A stretch of DNA of 64,000 nt, taken from the NCBI RefSeq assembly GCF_000661915.1, contig NZ_CP007509.1:4167501-4231500 (forward strand), given 5' to 3'. The number at the start of each line of letters is the position of its first letter. The first letter of the stretch is position 1. Under the pieces are notes generated by a model. That model made no database searches. It had not been told where the DNA came from and saw nothing but the letters and a program-made list of their open reading frames with translations. The position numbers and the translations under genes are program-made. This stretch comes from Stutzerimonas decontaminans (GTDB lineage Bacteria > Pseudomonadota > Gammaproteobacteria > Pseudomonadales > Pseudomonadaceae). This document shows positions 54,081-64,000 of this stretch, one piece after another.

Positions 54081-56531
54081 TCACATCACCTTCCAGATTT
54101 CCCGCGCGTATTCACGGATGGTGCGATCCGACGAGAACCAGCCGGTGCGCGCCGTGTTCAGCACGGATGAGCGCCACCAGCGATCCGGATCGCGCCAGCA
54201 CTCTTCGACGTCCAGCTGCGCCTGCCAGTAGGCCTCGAAATCGGCGCAGACCATGAAGGTGTCGTGCCAGCTGATGCCATCCACCAGGCCGACATAACGG
54301 CCCGGATCGCCCGAGCAGAACGCACCACCGCGAATTGCCGAAAGTACCTCAGCAAGTCGGGGCGAGGCGCCGATGATCGCCTCGGCGTTGTATTCATTGG
54401 CCTGCTTCTTCGCGTTCACCTCCTGCGCGGTGAGGCCAAAGATGAACATGTGCTCCAGGCCGATCTGCTCGCTCATCTCCACGTTGGCGCCGTCCAGCGT
54501 GCCGATGGTCAGCGCGCCGTTGAGGGCGAACTTCATGTTGCTGGTCCCCGAGGCCTCCAGCCCGGCCGTGGAAATCTGCTCGGACAGATCGGCCGCGGGA
54601 ATGATGTCCTCGGCCAGGCTGACGTTGTAGTTGGGCAGGAACACCACTTTGAGCAGCCCGCGCACGGTGGGATCGGCGTTGATGGTGTTGGCGATGTCGT
54701 TGGTCAGCTTGATGATCAGCTTGGCCTGGTGATAGCTGGCCGCCGCCTTGCCGGCGAAGATTTTCACCCGCGGCACCCAGTTGCCGCCCGGGTCGGAGCG
54801 AATCGCCTGATACAGCGCAACGGTGTGCAGCAGATTCAGTAACTGACGCTTGTACTCGTGAATGCGTTTGACGTGCACGTCGAACAGCGCGGTCGGATCG
54901 ACACTGATACCCAGCCGCTCCTCGATCACATTGGCCAGATGACGCTTGTTGACCAGGCGCTGCTCGGCGAAGCGCTGGCGAAAAGCCGCTTGTTCGGCAT
55001 AGGGTTCGAGCTCGCGCAGGCGGGTTTCCGGCTCATCGAGGACTTTCTCGCCGAGATGTTCTACCAGCAGCTGAGTCAGCTGCGGATTGGCCTGATAGAG
55101 CCAGCGGCGGAAGGTGATGCCGTTGGTCTTGCTGTTGATCCGCTGCGGATAAAGGCTGTGCAGATCGGTAAACACGGTCTTGCGCATTAGCTGGGTGTGC
55201 AGCCCGGACACGCCATTGGTGCTGTGCGAGCCGAGAAAAGCCAGGTTGCCCATGCGCACTCGGCGGCCATGATCTTCTTCGATCAGCGACACCGAGCGCA
55301 GCAGCTCGGCGTCGTGAATACCTCGCTCGCGCAGGCAATCCAGGTGATGGGCGTTGATCAGGTAGATAATCTGCATGTGTCTTGGCAGCAGGCGCTCCAT
55401 CAAACCTACCGGCCAGGTTTCCAGCGCTTCGGGCAGCAGCGTGTGGTTGGTGTAGGACAGCGTGGCCGTGGTCAGCCGCCAGGCGTGCTGCCACTCGTAG
55501 CTGTGCACGTCGACCAGCAGCCGCATCAGCTCGGCCACGGCAATCGCCGGGTGGGTGTCGTTGAGCTGGATGGCGGTGTACTCGGGCAGGCTGCCCAGCG
55601 AACCGCGCTGCTTGATGTGGCGGCGCAACAGGTCCTGCAGCGAGGCGGCGACGAAGAAATACTCCTGGCGCAGGCGCAACTCCTGCCCGGCCTCGGTACT
55701 GTCCGCCGGATAGAGCACGCGCGAAATGCTTTCGGCCCGCGCTTCTTCCGCCGCGGCACCGATATGGTCGCCGGCGTTGAAGCGCGCCAGGTGAAAATCC
55801 GCCTCCGGGCGCGCACGCCACAGGCGCAGGGTGTTCACCCCGGCGCCACGCCAGCCGACGATAGGCGTGTCATAGGCGATCGCCCGCACGCCTTCGGCCC
55901 AGTGCCAGAAATGCTGAACCTCGCCCTTTTCGTTGGTGGCCGCGGTGACGTTGCCGCCGAAACCGATCAGGTATTTGACCTCGGAGCGCTCAAACTCCCA
56001 GGGGTTGCCGAAATCCAGCCAGGTTTCGGTCTGCTCATGCTGCCAGCCATCGACGATAGCCTGACGGAACAGGCCGTGGTCGTAACGGATGCCGTAGCCG
56101 TGGGAGACCACGCCGAGGGTGGCCATGCTCTCCATGAAGCATGCGGCGAGACGACCGAGGCCACCGTTACCCAGCGCTGCGTCAGGCTCGAGCAGGCGAA
56201 TGCGGTCGATATCCACGTCGAGCTCGGCCAGCGCCTCCCGGGCGACATCAAAGAGGCCGAGGTTGCTCAGGCTATCGACCAGCAGGCGGCCGATGAGGAA
56301 CTCCAGCGAGAGGTAGTACACGCGCTTCTGCCCGCTGGTGTATGCCCCGCGCGTGCAATCCATCCAGCGATCGATGGTGCTGTCGCGGGTGGCCAGGGCT
56401 ACCGCATGGAACCAGTCGTAATCGGAAGCGTTTTCCGGGTCCTTGCCCACCGAGTAGGTGAGCTTGCGCAACACCCGCTCACGGAAAGCGGCAACTTCTT
56501 CGGCGGTGGCAATGGCTGTTTCCTGCGTCAT
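54081..56531 (-). CDS. glgP: Glycogen/maltodextrin phosphorylase
   Basis: 816 residues from ATG 56531 (GAGG 7 bases upstream). It releases glucose 1-phosphate from alpha-1,4-glucans using pyridoxal phosphate. NGGLGRLAACFMESMATLG (catalytic N-domain), KTNGITFRRWLYQANPQLT, and the PLP-lysine motif EASGTSNMKFALNGALTIGT are conserved. No regulatory N-terminal extension, as usual in bacteria. It stands alone on the minus strand, with no other glycogen genes in the window. Confidence 0.96.
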   Translation of the reverse strand: MTQETAIATAEEVAAFRERVLRKLTYSVGKDPENASDYDWFHAVALATRDSTIDRWMDCTRGAYTSGQKRVYYLSLEFLIGRLLVDSLSNLGLFDVAREALAELDVDIDRIRLLEPDAALGNGGLGRLAACFMESMATLGVVSHGYGIRYDHGLFRQAIVDGWQHEQTETWLDFGNPWEFERSEVKYLIGFGGNVTAATNEKGEVQHFWHWAEGVRAIAYDTPIVGWRGAGVNTLRLWRARPEADFHLARFNAGDHIGAAAEEARAESISRVLYPADSTEAGQELRLRQEYFFVAASLQDLLRRHIKQRGSLGSLPEYTAIQLNDTHPAIAVAELMRLLVDVHSYEWQHAWRLTTATLSYTNHTLLPEALETWPVGLMERLLPRHMQIIYLINAHHLDCLRERGIHDAELLRSVSLIEEDHGRRVRMGNLAFLGSHSTNGVSGLHTQLMRKTVFTDLHSLYPQRINSKTNGITFRRWLYQANPQLTQLLVEHLGEKVLDEPETRLRELEPYAEQAAFRQRFAEQRLVNKRHLANVIEERLGISVDPTALFDVHVKRIHEYKRQLLNLLHTVALYQAIRSDPGGNWVPRVKIFAGKAAASYHQAKLIIKLTNDIANTINADPTVRGLLKVVFLPNYNVSLAEDIIPAADLSEQISTAGLEASGTSNMKFALNGALTIGTLDGANVEMSEQIGLEHMFIFGLTAQEVNAKKQANEYNAEAIIGASPRLAEVLSAIRGGAFCSGDPGRYVGLVDGISWHDTFMVCADFEAYWQAQLDVEECWRDPDRWWRSSVLNTARTGWFSSDRTIREYAREIWKVM

Positions 56532-56736
56532 GGACAGACCTCGGTTAGCGAAGACACACAAGAGGGACTCGCGGCAGCCATGCCCGTTCACCTCCGTTCA
56601 ACATTCCAGAAAAAGCGTCGCAGGTTTCCTTTACATCCGCGCTACCACCCGTCCGGTCGTCGCCTTTGAAAGGCGCTGGCAATTGGCGCGCGACTCGCTA
56701 TGATCCGCCCGCCCAATCCCCCCCAAATGACTGCCC

Positions 56737-57138
56737 GTGAAGACAAGACTGATCGCCTCCGCCGACCCGGAACGCCTGGAAACCTGGGTGCGCTATAGCG
56801 CCGGCCTGTGCCGCGACTGCCATGCGACCTGCTGCACCCTGCCGGTCGAGGTGCGCATCGGCGACCTGATTCGCCTGGAACTGGTCGATGCCTTCGAGCG
56901 CGACGAGCCGGCGAAGAACATTGCCAAGCGCCTCAGCAAGGCGGGGATCGTCGAGCACTTCAACCACAAGCATGAAATCTTCACGCTGACGCGCCTGACC
57001 AATGGCGACTGCCTCTATCTGGACCGCAAGACCCGGCTCTGCACGGTCTATGCCAAGCGTCCGGACACCTGCCGCAACCACCCGCGCATCGGCCCGCGCC
57101 CGGGCTATTGCGCCTACCGCAGCAAAACTCAAGGCTGA
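56737..57138 (+). CDS. YkgJ-type cysteine-cluster protein
   Basis: 133 residues from GTG 56737. Cysteines cluster in CRDCHATCC, then DRKTRLCTVYAKRPDTCRNH and YCAYRS, the pattern of the zinc or iron–sulfur binding YkgJ family. Soluble, function unknown. Divergent from glgP. Confidence 0.82.
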   Translation: MKTRLIASADPERLETWVRYSAGLCRDCHATCCTLPVEVRIGDLIRLELVDAFERDEPAKNIAKRLSKAGIVEHFNHKHEIFTLTRLTNGDCLYLDRKTRLCTVYAKRPDTCRNHPRIGPRPGYCAYRSKTQG

Positions 57139-57318
57139 GCGGCGCACCAACTGCTATCGAGTAGGGCCAATACGGCACCGATGCGGACCATGCCGGCGCG
57201 GATTCGCCGGAGGTAAAGGCGTGCCCGGGCAATGACATGAACGCACTGGCCAAACCGTGACTCAAGAGTCATGCTTGGCGTCTGTCTGTATCTTCGCAAT
57301 GTTTAGGAACCTGCCGGC

Positions 57319-57771
57319 ATGAGCCGCGATAGCCGCTACCTGGAAGCCATCCTCCACCACGACATTCCGCTGACCCGCTCGCTGGGACTGCGTGTCGAGC
57401 GCTGGGAAAACCACGAGTTGCGCCTGCAGGTACCGCTGCAGCCGAACATCAATCACAAGAGCAGCATGTTTGGCGGCAGTCTGTACTGCGCTGCCGTGCT
57501 GGCGGGTTGGGGTTGGCTGCATCTGCGACTGCGTGAAGCCGGCATCGAGGATGGGCACATCGTCATTCACGAAGGCAAGATCGAGTACCCGCTACCGGTA
57601 GTCGACGACGCCATGGCCATCTGCTCCGCGCCGACTCCCGAAGCCTGGGAGCGTTTCGAGTCGATCTATCGCCGCCGTGGCCGTTCGCGCCTGGAACTCC
57701 AAAGCCGCATCCTCGCCGCCGACGGGCGTGACGCTGTGCGTTTCACCGGCCAGTTCGTTCTGCACAAATAG
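57319..57771 (+). CDS. YiiD C-terminal-type hotdog thioesterase-like protein
   Basis: 150 residues. A hotdog-fold domain like that at the C-terminus of YiiD: YLEAILHHDIPLTRSLGLRV, INHKSSMFGGSLYCAAVLAGWG and RSRLELQSRILAADGRDAVRF. The FGGSL segment is the central helix start of the fold. Likely an acyl-CoA thioesterase by family, substrate unknown. Confidence 0.8.
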   Translation: MSRDSRYLEAILHHDIPLTRSLGLRVERWENHELRLQVPLQPNINHKSSMFGGSLYCAAVLAGWGWLHLRLREAGIEDGHIVIHEGKIEYPLPVVDDAMAICSAPTPEAWERFESIYRRRGRSRLELQSRILAADGRDAVRFTGQFVLHK

Positions 57772-57840
57772 GCAGTAGCCCTGCAACCGCTGCTGCCGCG
57801 GCGGTTCCGCATCAGGCGATGCTGGGCAGCCGCTTCGGAT

Positions 57841-58659
57841 TCAGCCTCGGTTGGCCAGCTCGATCAGCCACTCGCGCCAGTCGACACCTCTGGGCAGGGC
57901 CAGGAAAAACGGGTTCAGATAGCTTTCCCGCGCTTCATAGCGCAGCGCCGCACCGCTGACATCCAGCACCTCGCCACCGGCACCTTCCAGCACTCCCTGC
58001 GCTGCAGCCGTATCCCACTGCGAGGTCGGAGCCAGGCGCGGATAGCAATCCGCAGCGCCTTCAGCCAGCAGGCAGAACTTAAGCGAACTACCCACGTTGG
58101 CCAGCGCCAGTTCGCCGAAACGCTCGCTCAGGCGACTTAGCAACTGTTCCTGCGCCGGACTGCTGTGGCGTCGACTGGCGACCACAGTGAACACATCCGC
58201 GGGGCACTGGCGCACACGCAGAGGCTCAGCCGCGCCGTTCGCCTCGCTGCGCCAGGCACCGAACTCCTCGCCACCGTAGTAGCAGCGCCCGGATGCCGGA
58301 ATGCCGACCACGCCGAAGCGCACCTTGCCCTCTTCAATCAGCGCGACGTTGACGGTGAACTCCTCGCTGCCGGCGATGAATTCCTTGGTGCCATCCAGCG
58401 GATCGACCAGCCACCAGCGCGTCCAGCTGGCGCGCTCGGCAAACGGAAGGTCGCAATCCTCTTCCGAGAGCACCGGAATGGCGCTGTCCAATGCCCTGAG
58501 CCCGTCCACCAGAACCTGATGCGCGGCCATATCGGCGACCGTCACTGGCGACTCGTCGGCCTTGGCCTGTACCGTCAGCTCGCTGCGCCAGTGCGGCAGG
58601 ATCGCATCACCGGCCTGGCGCACCAGGTCGATGACCGATGACAAATAAGGATGGCTCAT
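57841..58659 (-). CDS. cysQ: 3'(2'),5'-bisphosphate nucleotidase CysQ
   Basis: 272 residues. Inositol monophosphatase-like phosphatase that clears adenosine 3',5'-bisphosphate from sulfate assimilation. Metal ligands lie in EEDCDLPF, WLVDPLDGTKEFIAGSEEFT and QWDTAAAQGVLEGAGGEVLD. Its start overlaps the nudE stop (ATGA), the conserved nudE–cysQ operon. Confidence 0.95.
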   Translation of the reverse strand: MSHPYLSSVIDLVRQAGDAILPHWRSELTVQAKADESPVTVADMAAHQVLVDGLRALDSAIPVLSEEDCDLPFAERASWTRWWLVDPLDGTKEFIAGSEEFTVNVALIEEGKVRFGVVGIPASGRCYYGGEEFGAWRSEANGAAEPLRVRQCPADVFTVVASRRHSSPAQEQLLSRLSERFGELALANVGSSLKFCLLAEGAADCYPRLAPTSQWDTAAAQGVLEGAGGEVLDVSGAALRYEARESYLNPFFLALPRGVDWREWLIELANRG

Positions 58660-59222
58660 CGGCCGAACTCCCCACGTTGGGTCAAAAGATCTTTGGCCAG
58701 ATAAAGCGCGGCCAGTGCGCGACCTTCGCTGAACTGTGGATGCTGAATCAGGCTGGACAGTTCGTGCAGGCTCACCTTGTCGAGACGCATCGGCTCGGGC
58801 TCGTCGCCGGGCAGTTGCTCGGGATACAGATCACGCGCCAGGACCACCTGAATCTTCTGGCTCATGTAGCCCGGCGACAATGACAGCTCGGTGAGCAGCT
58901 CAAGACGGCGCGCACCGAAACCAGCCTCTTCCTTGAGCTCGCGGTTGGCCGCTTCGAGCACGTCTTCACCCGGCTCGATCAATCCCTTGGGCAGCGACAG
59001 TTCGTAACTGTCGGTACCACCGCAGTACTCCTCGACCAGTAGGGCGTTCTCCGCGTCGGCCAGCGCCACGATCATCACCGCGCCATAACCGCTGCCCTTG
59101 CCGACCAGGCGCTCGTAGGTGCGCTCGACACCATTGGAAAAGCGTAGCTGCAGCTCCTCGACACGGAACAGCCGGCTGCTGGCAACGATCTCACGGGCAA
59201 GTACAGTGGGTTTCTGGCGCAT
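58656..59222 (-). CDS. nudE: ADP compounds hydrolase NudE
   Basis: 188 residues from ATG 59222 (the longer frame upstream has no homologous content). A Nudix hydrolase: box PGEDVLEAANRELKEEAGF. It cleaves ADP-ribose and related dinucleotides. FSNGVERTYERLVGKGSG and LSPGYMSQKIQVVLARDL are typical of NudE. Operon with cysQ, divergent from yrfG. Confidence 0.94.
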   Translation of the reverse strand: MRQKPTVLAREIVASSRLFRVEELQLRFSNGVERTYERLVGKGSGYGAVMIVALADAENALLVEEYCGGTDSYELSLPKGLIEPGEDVLEAANRELKEEAGFGARRLELLTELSLSPGYMSQKIQVVLARDLYPEQLPGDEPEPMRLDKVSLHELSSLIQHPQFSEGRALAALYLAKDLLTQRGEFGR

Positions 59223-59340
59223 GGGAAACTCCTGGAAACGCGAGCAGCTATCATAACCCGGCTTCTTGCGCTGGCCGTGAGTGCTTTGCGACCAGCTGAC
59301 CGCAACCGCCTGTCCATCCACGCCGAACCGAGCCCCGCCA

Positions 59341-60021
59341 ATGACTGCCCACCTGCCCTGGTCCGACATCGATACCGTCCTGCTCGACATGGATGGCACC
59401 CTGCTTGATCTGCACTTCGACAATCACTTCTGGCTCGAGCTGCTGCCGCAACGCTACGCCGAACTGCATGGCATCAGCCGCACCATGGCCGAGCTGGAGC
59501 TGGCGCCGCTGTTCAACGAACACGTCGGCAAGCTCACCTGGTACTGCCTGGATTACTGGAGCCGCGAACTGAACCTGCCAATCCGCGAGATGAAGCGCGA
59601 GATCGCCGAGCTGATTGCCCTGCGTCCCTCCGCCGACGAATTCCTCGCAGCATTGCGCCAGGCCGGCAAGCGCGTGGTGCTGATCACCAACGCGCACCGC
59701 GACTCACTCTCGCTCAAGCTCGAGAAAGTCGAGCTGGCGCCCTGGTTCGATCGCTTGATCAGCTCGCATGACTATGGCTACCCCAAAGAGGAGCCGCAGT
59801 TCTGGCATGCACTGCGTCAGGATCTGGACTTCGATCCGACACGCGCACTTTTCATCGACGATAGCCTGCCGATCCTGCGCAGCGCGCGCGCCTTCGGCAT
59901 TGCCCATCTGCTGGCGGTGCGCGAGCCGGACAGCCGACGCGCGCCCAAGGACACCGAGGAATTCGCCGCGGTTGGCGATTACCTGGATCTGGTAAGCAAT
60001 CTACGTGGCGAGCCAGCGTGA
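59341..60021 (+). CDS. yrfG: GMP/IMP nucleotidase YrfG
   Basis: 226 residues from ATG 59341. HAD-superfamily hydrolase: motif I LLDMDGTLLDLHFDNHFW, motif II VVLITNAHRDSL, and motif IV FIDDSLPILRSARAFGI. YrfG dephosphorylates purine 5'-nucleotides. The nudE/cysQ–yrfG divergent layout is conserved in pseudomonads. Confidence 0.93.
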   Translation: MTAHLPWSDIDTVLLDMDGTLLDLHFDNHFWLELLPQRYAELHGISRTMAELELAPLFNEHVGKLTWYCLDYWSRELNLPIREMKREIAELIALRPSADEFLAALRQAGKRVVLITNAHRDSLSLKLEKVELAPWFDRLISSHDYGYPKEEPQFWHALRQDLDFDPTRALFIDDSLPILRSARAFGIAHLLAVREPDSRRAPKDTEEFAAVGDYLDLVSNLRGEPA

Positions 60022-60190
60022 CGGCAGGCACTGCTACCGACGTCCGAAGGACTTACACTAGGCAGCACAGTTGCCGTCGGCAGCAAACCCGCTCAGGACG
60101 AGCCGGGCCGACACGCATCGAAACAGCGATCCGAAGGCAGCAGAAGCCGTCGACTCGTAGTTCAGCCACGGATGATCGATAGGAAGCAAC

Positions 60191-62752
60191 ATGGCAGCAG
60201 TAGGCGCCGAGCTCTGGCCCCATAGTCACAGCGAGATGAGCGAGCGAATTCGCCGGTTCAACTGGGGCGCGACCGTGCTCGGCGCGACCGACACCTGGCC
60301 GCCGGCGTTGCGACTGCTGCTGGACACCATGCTCGAGGCGCCCCTGCCGATGTGCATCCTCTGGGGCGACCAGGCGCTGCAGCTGTACAACGACGCCCAC
60401 GCCGCGCTGATCGGCGACCGCCATCCGACCGAACTTGGCCAGCCGGCCTGCCATCGCTGGGGCATGACCTGGGAACTGCTCGCTCCAGCCTGTGACACCG
60501 CCCGCCGCGGCGAGCCACGGGTGCTGCGCAATCAGCAACTGGTGGTCGACCGTGAAGGTGTACAGGCGCAAGCCTGGTTCGACCTCGCGCTCAGCCCGAT
60601 CCGCGTCACTCCACACAGCATCGGCGGCCTGCTGCTGTGTCTGAGCGAAACCAGCGAGCGTGTGCGCACCGAAACCCGCCTGTCGCAAACCGCACTGCAC
60701 TACAAGCTCAGCGCCGAGGTTCACCGGGCCAGCGAGCAACGCCTGCAGCTGGCACTTGAGGCCAGCGACCTGATCGGTATCTGGGACTGGGCCATCCAGA
60801 CGAGCGAAATTCCACTGGGCGCGGAACTGTCCCGCATTCTGCCGGTGGAGCGATCCGGTCCCAAGGGCCTGAGCAGCGAAGCCTTCTTTGATCACGTTCA
60901 CCCGCAGGACGCGCCGCGACTGCGCGCCGCCCTCGAACGCTGCATCGCCGAACGCGGCACCCTCGACCAGCGCTACCGACTGCAGATGCCGAACGGCGAG
61001 ACACGCTGGGCGCTGGCGCGCGGCCGCTGCCATTGCGACGAGCAGGGCCGACCGGTGCGCTTTCCCGGCGCCGTGATGAACATCACGAGCCAGCAGGCCA
61101 GCGAAGACGCGCTGCGCCAACGGGAAGCCGAGCTGAAGATGATCACCGATGCACTGCCGGTACTGATCGGCTACATCGATTCCGACGAGCGCTTTCGCTT
61201 CAACAATCGCTATTACACCGAGTGGTTCGGTCATTCGACCGAATGGCTGCTGGGCAAAAGCGCCCGCGAGGTGCTCGGCGAGCCCGGCTACGCTGAGCGC
61301 CGGACAAATATCCGCGCCGCCCTGGCCGGCCAGGACGTGACCTTCGAGGCGGACAGCCCGCACCGCGACGGCCAGCCGCGTCGAATGCTGGTGCACTACC
61401 TACCCCGTCGCGACGCTAACGGCGGCGTGCTGGGCTTCTTCGTCATGGCGCTGGATGTCACCGAACGCTGGCGCGCGGAGCAGGCGCTACGCGAGCTCAA
61501 CGAGACACTGGAGAGCCGCATTCAGGAGCGCACCCAGGCGCTGGCGGAGGTCTACGAGCGGCTGCTCAAGGAAATGGCCAGCCGCGAGCAGGCGCAGGAA
61601 GCCCTGCGTCAGGCGCAAAAGATGGAAGCCGTGGGCCAGCTGACCGGCGGCATCGCCCATGACTTCAACAACATGCTGACCGGCATCATCGGCGGCCTGG
61701 ACCTGATCCAGCGCTACATCCAGTCCGGCCGCCACGGCGAGACCCAGCGATTCATCGACGCCGCGGTGACCTCGGCCAACCGCGCCGCCGCGCTGACCCA
61801 CCGGCTGCTCGCATTTGCCCGACGGCAGCCCTTGAATCTCAAGCGCGTCGAACTGAACCAGCTGATCGAGTCGATGCACGACCTGCTCAGTCGCACCCTG
61901 GGCCGCCACATCCAGATCGACAGCCGCCTGCAGCAGGGCCTGTGGCCGGTATCGAGCGACGAGAACCAGCTCGAAAGCGCCCTGCTCAACCTGGTCATCA
62001 ACGCCCGCGACGCCATGCCCGAAGGTGGCAGCCTGTTGCTGGAAACCCACAATGTCGAGTTGTTCCGGCAGGGCGAAGTGGGCGATCTGGCTGCCGGCCG
62101 CTATGTGATCCTGAGCCTGACCGACAGCGGCTGCGGTATGACCGCCAAGGTGCTGGCCAGCGTCTTCGAGCCGTTCTTCACCACCAAACCCATCGGCCAG
62201 GGCACCGGGCTCGGTCTTTCGATGGTCTACGGCTTCACCCGCCAGGCTGGTGGCCACATACAGATCACCAGCGAACCCGGCGAAGGCACCCAGGTCAGCC
62301 TCTATCTGCCGGTGTTCGAGGAGCAGAACGCCGCGGTCATACCCACCAGCGAGGTCGAAGGCCCACTTCAGGCACAGCAGGGTGAGACCGTGCTGGTCGT
62401 CGAGGATGATCCGGCGGTGCGCCTGCTGGTGATCGATGTGCTGGAGATGCTCGGCTATCAGGCACTGGAGGCCGCGGACGGCAATGCGGCGATACGCCTC
62501 CTCGAAAGCACCGAAGCCGTCGATATGCTGGTCACCGATGTCGGCCTTCCCGGCATGAACGGCCGCCAGCTCGCCGATGTCGCGCGGCAGCAGCGCCCCG
62601 GGTTGCCGGTACTGTTCATGACCGGTTATGCCAAACAGGCGGCCAGCGCGGATTTTCTCGAACCGGGCATGGACATGATCAGCAAACCATTCAACCTGGA
62701 CGCGCTGGCCAAGCGCGTCCGCGACATGCTGGCGGAGAACGACCAACGGTGA
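60191..62752 (+). CDS. Soluble hybrid histidine kinase with PAS domains and C-terminal receiver
   Basis: 853 residues from ATG 60191 (AGGA upstream); no membrane segments. Three sensor modules: an N-terminal PAS/GAF-like region (about 30–170, [18 protein letters not shown]), a second PAS (about 190–300, [11 protein letters not shown]) and a third PAS (about 310–430, [21 protein letters not shown]). A coiled coil leads to the phospho-His in [17 protein letters not shown], a GHKL domain ([26 protein letters not shown]) and a receiver ([13 protein letters not shown], phospho-Asp in [13 protein letters not shown]). Hybrids of this class with HDFNN often sense light or redox; the ligand here is unknown. 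Confidence 0.9.
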   Translation: MAAVGAELWPHSHSEMSERIRRFNWGATVLGATDTWPPALRLLLDTMLEAPLPMCILWGDQALQLYNDAHAALIGDRHPTELGQPACHRWGMTWELLAPACDTARRGEPRVLRNQQLVVDREGVQAQAWFDLALSPIRVTPHSIGGLLLCLSETSERVRTETRLSQTALHYKLSAEVHRASEQRLQLALEASDLIGIWDWAIQTSEIPLGAELSRILPVERSGPKGLSSEAFFDHVHPQDAPRLRAALERCIAERGTLDQRYRLQMPNGETRWALARGRCHCDEQGRPVRFPGAVMNITSQQASEDALRQREAELKMITDALPVLIGYIDSDERFRFNNRYYTEWFGHSTEWLLGKSAREVLGEPGYAERRTNIRAALAGQDVTFEADSPHRDGQPRRMLVHYLPRRDANGGVLGFFVMALDVTERWRAEQALRELNETLESRIQERTQALAEVYERLLKEMASREQAQEALRQAQKMEAVGQLTGGIAHDFNNMLTGIIGGLDLIQRYIQSGRHGETQRFIDAAVTSANRAAALTHRLLAFARRQPLNLKRVELNQLIESMHDLLSRTLGRHIQIDSRLQQGLWPVSSDENQLESALLNLVINARDAMPEGGSLLLETHNVELFRQGEVGDLAAGRYVILSLTDSGCGMTAKVLASVFEPFFTTKPIGQGTGLGLSMVYGFTRQAGGHIQITSEPGEGTQVSLYLPVFEEQNAAVIPTSEVEGPLQAQQGETVLVVEDDPAVRLLVIDVLEMLGYQALEAADGNAAIRLLESTEAVDMLVTDVGLPGMNGRQLADVARQQRPGLPVLFMTGYAKQAASADFLEPGMDMISKPFNLDALAKRVRDMLAENDQR

Positions 62753-62759
62753 ATCGTCC

Positions 62760-62798
62760 GCGGCCGGATGGGGTCATAACCCTATCCGCCGGCCGCTC
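62760..62798 (+). terminator. Imperfect hairpin after the hybrid kinase gene
   Basis: GCGGCCGGAT and ATCCGCCGGCCGC form a mostly paired stem around a loop with GGGTCATAACCC. It is 8 bases after the stop codon; the T run is weak. Confidence 0.5.
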
Positions 62799-62840
62799 TC
62801 AGGCATCCGGCCTTGTAGGATCATTCAGGACCAGCTGCCG

Positions 62841-63689
62841 ATGAACGCTCCGTCTCGCCTGACCACTGAATGCGCCGGTGCCGTGCAATCGCCCGCCGGG
62901 GCCAGCCAGCGCTATTGCTACCAGCCAATCGACGAGCCCGAGCAGCGCACGGTCGATCTCGCCGAGGAATGCGCACTGGCGATTGCCTACAACGGACTCA
63001 GCCAGGCAGTGATGATGATTTCACCGGCCGACCTCGAGGACTTCGTGGTCGGTTTCAGCCTGGCCAATGGCTTCGTCGACAGGCTGGACGATATCTACGA
63101 CATCCGTCTGCATGGCCGCGGCAATGCGCGAAGGGCAGAAGTCGAGATAGCCAGCCGCGCCTTCTGGCGCCTCAAGCAGCAACGCCGCCAGCTACCGGGC
63201 AACAGCAGCTGTGGGTTGTGCGGGGTCGAGGCGCTGGAGCAGGCGCTGCCCCGACTGCCGGTGATGCCGCGGTCCGCGCTGCCGCCTTCGCACTGGCTGC
63301 TGGACCTGCGCCAGCGCATCGGTGAGTTTCAGCCACTGGGTCGCGACTGCGGTGCCGTGCACGCCGCGCTATTCATGGATGCCAGCGGCGAGATCCGTCT
63401 GGGTCGCGAGGATATCGGCCGACATAACGCGCTGGACAAGCTGATCGGCGCCATGGCTCGGGCGAGGCACAGCGCCCAGGGTGGGCTGGCGATCGTGACC
63501 AGTCGCTGCAGCCTGGAGCTGGTGCATAAGGTGCAGCGGGCCGGCATCCCGACACTGGTGAGCCTGTCCTCTCCCACCGGGCTTGCCGCACAGTGGGCAC
63601 AGCAGCACAACCTGAATCTCATCCATCTGCCGCACCATAGTCCGCCGCGCGTCTACAGCCCGGCTACGCCGGCGCAAAGCAGCTGCTGA
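62841..63689 (+). CDS. fdhD: Formate dehydrogenase accessory sulfurtransferase FdhD
   Basis: 282 residues. It takes sulfur from IscS and inserts it into the molybdopterin cofactor of formate dehydrogenases. Signature SSCGLCG-like active-site motif present as NSSCGLCGVEALEQAL (persulfide Cys in CGLC). Other conserved parts are SPADLEDFVVGFSLANGF, DCGAVHAALFM, REDIGRHNALDKLIG and TSRCSLELVHKVQRAGIP. Full length. Its likely client in the window is the YdeP-type enzyme at 37.3 kb. Confidence 0.95.
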   Translation: MNAPSRLTTECAGAVQSPAGASQRYCYQPIDEPEQRTVDLAEECALAIAYNGLSQAVMMISPADLEDFVVGFSLANGFVDRLDDIYDIRLHGRGNARRAEVEIASRAFWRLKQQRRQLPGNSSCGLCGVEALEQALPRLPVMPRSALPPSHWLLDLRQRIGEFQPLGRDCGAVHAALFMDASGEIRLGREDIGRHNALDKLIGAMARARHSAQGGLAIVTSRCSLELVHKVQRAGIPTLVSLSSPTGLAAQWAQQHNLNLIHLPHHSPPRVYSPATPAQSSC

Positions 63690-63898
63690 GCCTAGTCGAG
63701 GCCTTCGTTCGCGCGCCTGCAGCGCTCTATCGGCGAGGCCTGGGAACTAGCCGAGACCACCGCAGCAATCCAAAGTTCCCGTTCAATATCAAATAGTTAA
63801 CAAAGCTGAACTGCATCACGCATTTCATCGGGAAGCCCTTGTCGGAAGCGAAGCGGCGGGTAAGGATCACGCCGCAATTCCACATACGGGATCACACC

Positions 63899-64000
63899 AT
63901 GAAGTACGCCTCGATTTTCCTGTTGTCTGCCAGTCTGCTCAGCGGTGCGGCCTTTGCCGGCAGTAACACCGAAGCCGCCGTCGGCGGTGCGCTCGGTGGT
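63899..64000 (+). CDS. Small exported glycine-zipper-like protein, cut by window edge
   Basis: The frame opens at ATG 63899 with GGGA upstream and reads a signal peptide (MKYASIFLLSASLLSGAAFA) followed by GSNTEAAVGGALGG at the window end. The Gly/Ala repeat after the cleavage site suggests a glycine-zipper envelope protein. The rest lies outside. Confidence 0.6.
   Translation, partial: MKYASIFLLSASLLSGAAFAGSNTEAAVGGALGG

Overview
The window is about 64 kb of a GC-rich gammaproteobacterial chromosome, most likely a Pseudomonas of the stutzeri group (Stutzerimonas). This rests on gene content and order: glnA–(two DUF4124 genes)–ntrBC, hslVU–DUF971–PHA-granule protein–ubiE–ubiJ–ubiB–hisI–hisE–tatABC–rsmE, cysQ–nudE–yrfG, and an FdhD/YdeP pair are standard Pseudomonas neighbourhoods. 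Glycogen phosphorylase, a 2-hydroxycarboxylate carrier and class I fructose bisphosphatase fit that group. No rRNA, tRNA or CRISPR array was recognised.

Layout. 1–4.7 kb: the end of a two-component operon (a response regulator running off the left edge, and its membrane kinase), a secreted DUF4168 protein, a MEST-like alpha/beta hydrolase and two lipoproteins. 4.7–20 kb is the accessory region: a truncated REP-associated transposase between inverted repeats, a remnant of a YezG-type immunity gene, an intact IS3-family element, and a contact-dependent inhibition locus read on the minus strand (cdiB–cdiA–cdiI). An IS30-family element splits cdiA into an N-terminal half (signal peptide, secretion domain, first repeat domain) and a C-terminal half (DUF3739, second repeat domain, toxin tip). 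20–26.4 kb: a DUF2147 protein, a CitAB-type two-component system divergent from a 2-hydroxycarboxylate transporter, and a chemoreceptor.

26.9–64 kb is core genome: typA, thiI, glnA, ntrBC, trmL, a YdeP-type molybdopterin oxidoreductase, hslVU, ubiquinone biosynthesis, hisIE, the Tat translocon, rsmE, dtd/pip, several small lipoproteins, fbp, glgP, cysQ–nudE–yrfG, a soluble hybrid histidine kinase and fdhD. The right edge cuts a small exported protein.

How parts work together. Nitrogen control is coherent: glnA has a sigma-54 promoter. ntrBC has its own sigma-54-type promoter with a near-perfect NtrC site about 110 bp upstream. hslVU has a textbook heat-shock promoter. TatABC exports folded cofactor proteins. 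FdhD sulfurates the cofactor of formate dehydrogenase-like enzymes and may serve the YdeP homologue 23 kb away. The CDI locus is the most interesting system. As it stands the toxin half has lost its export signal while the immunity gene remains, so the strain probably no longer inhibits neighbours but may still resist the matching toxin.
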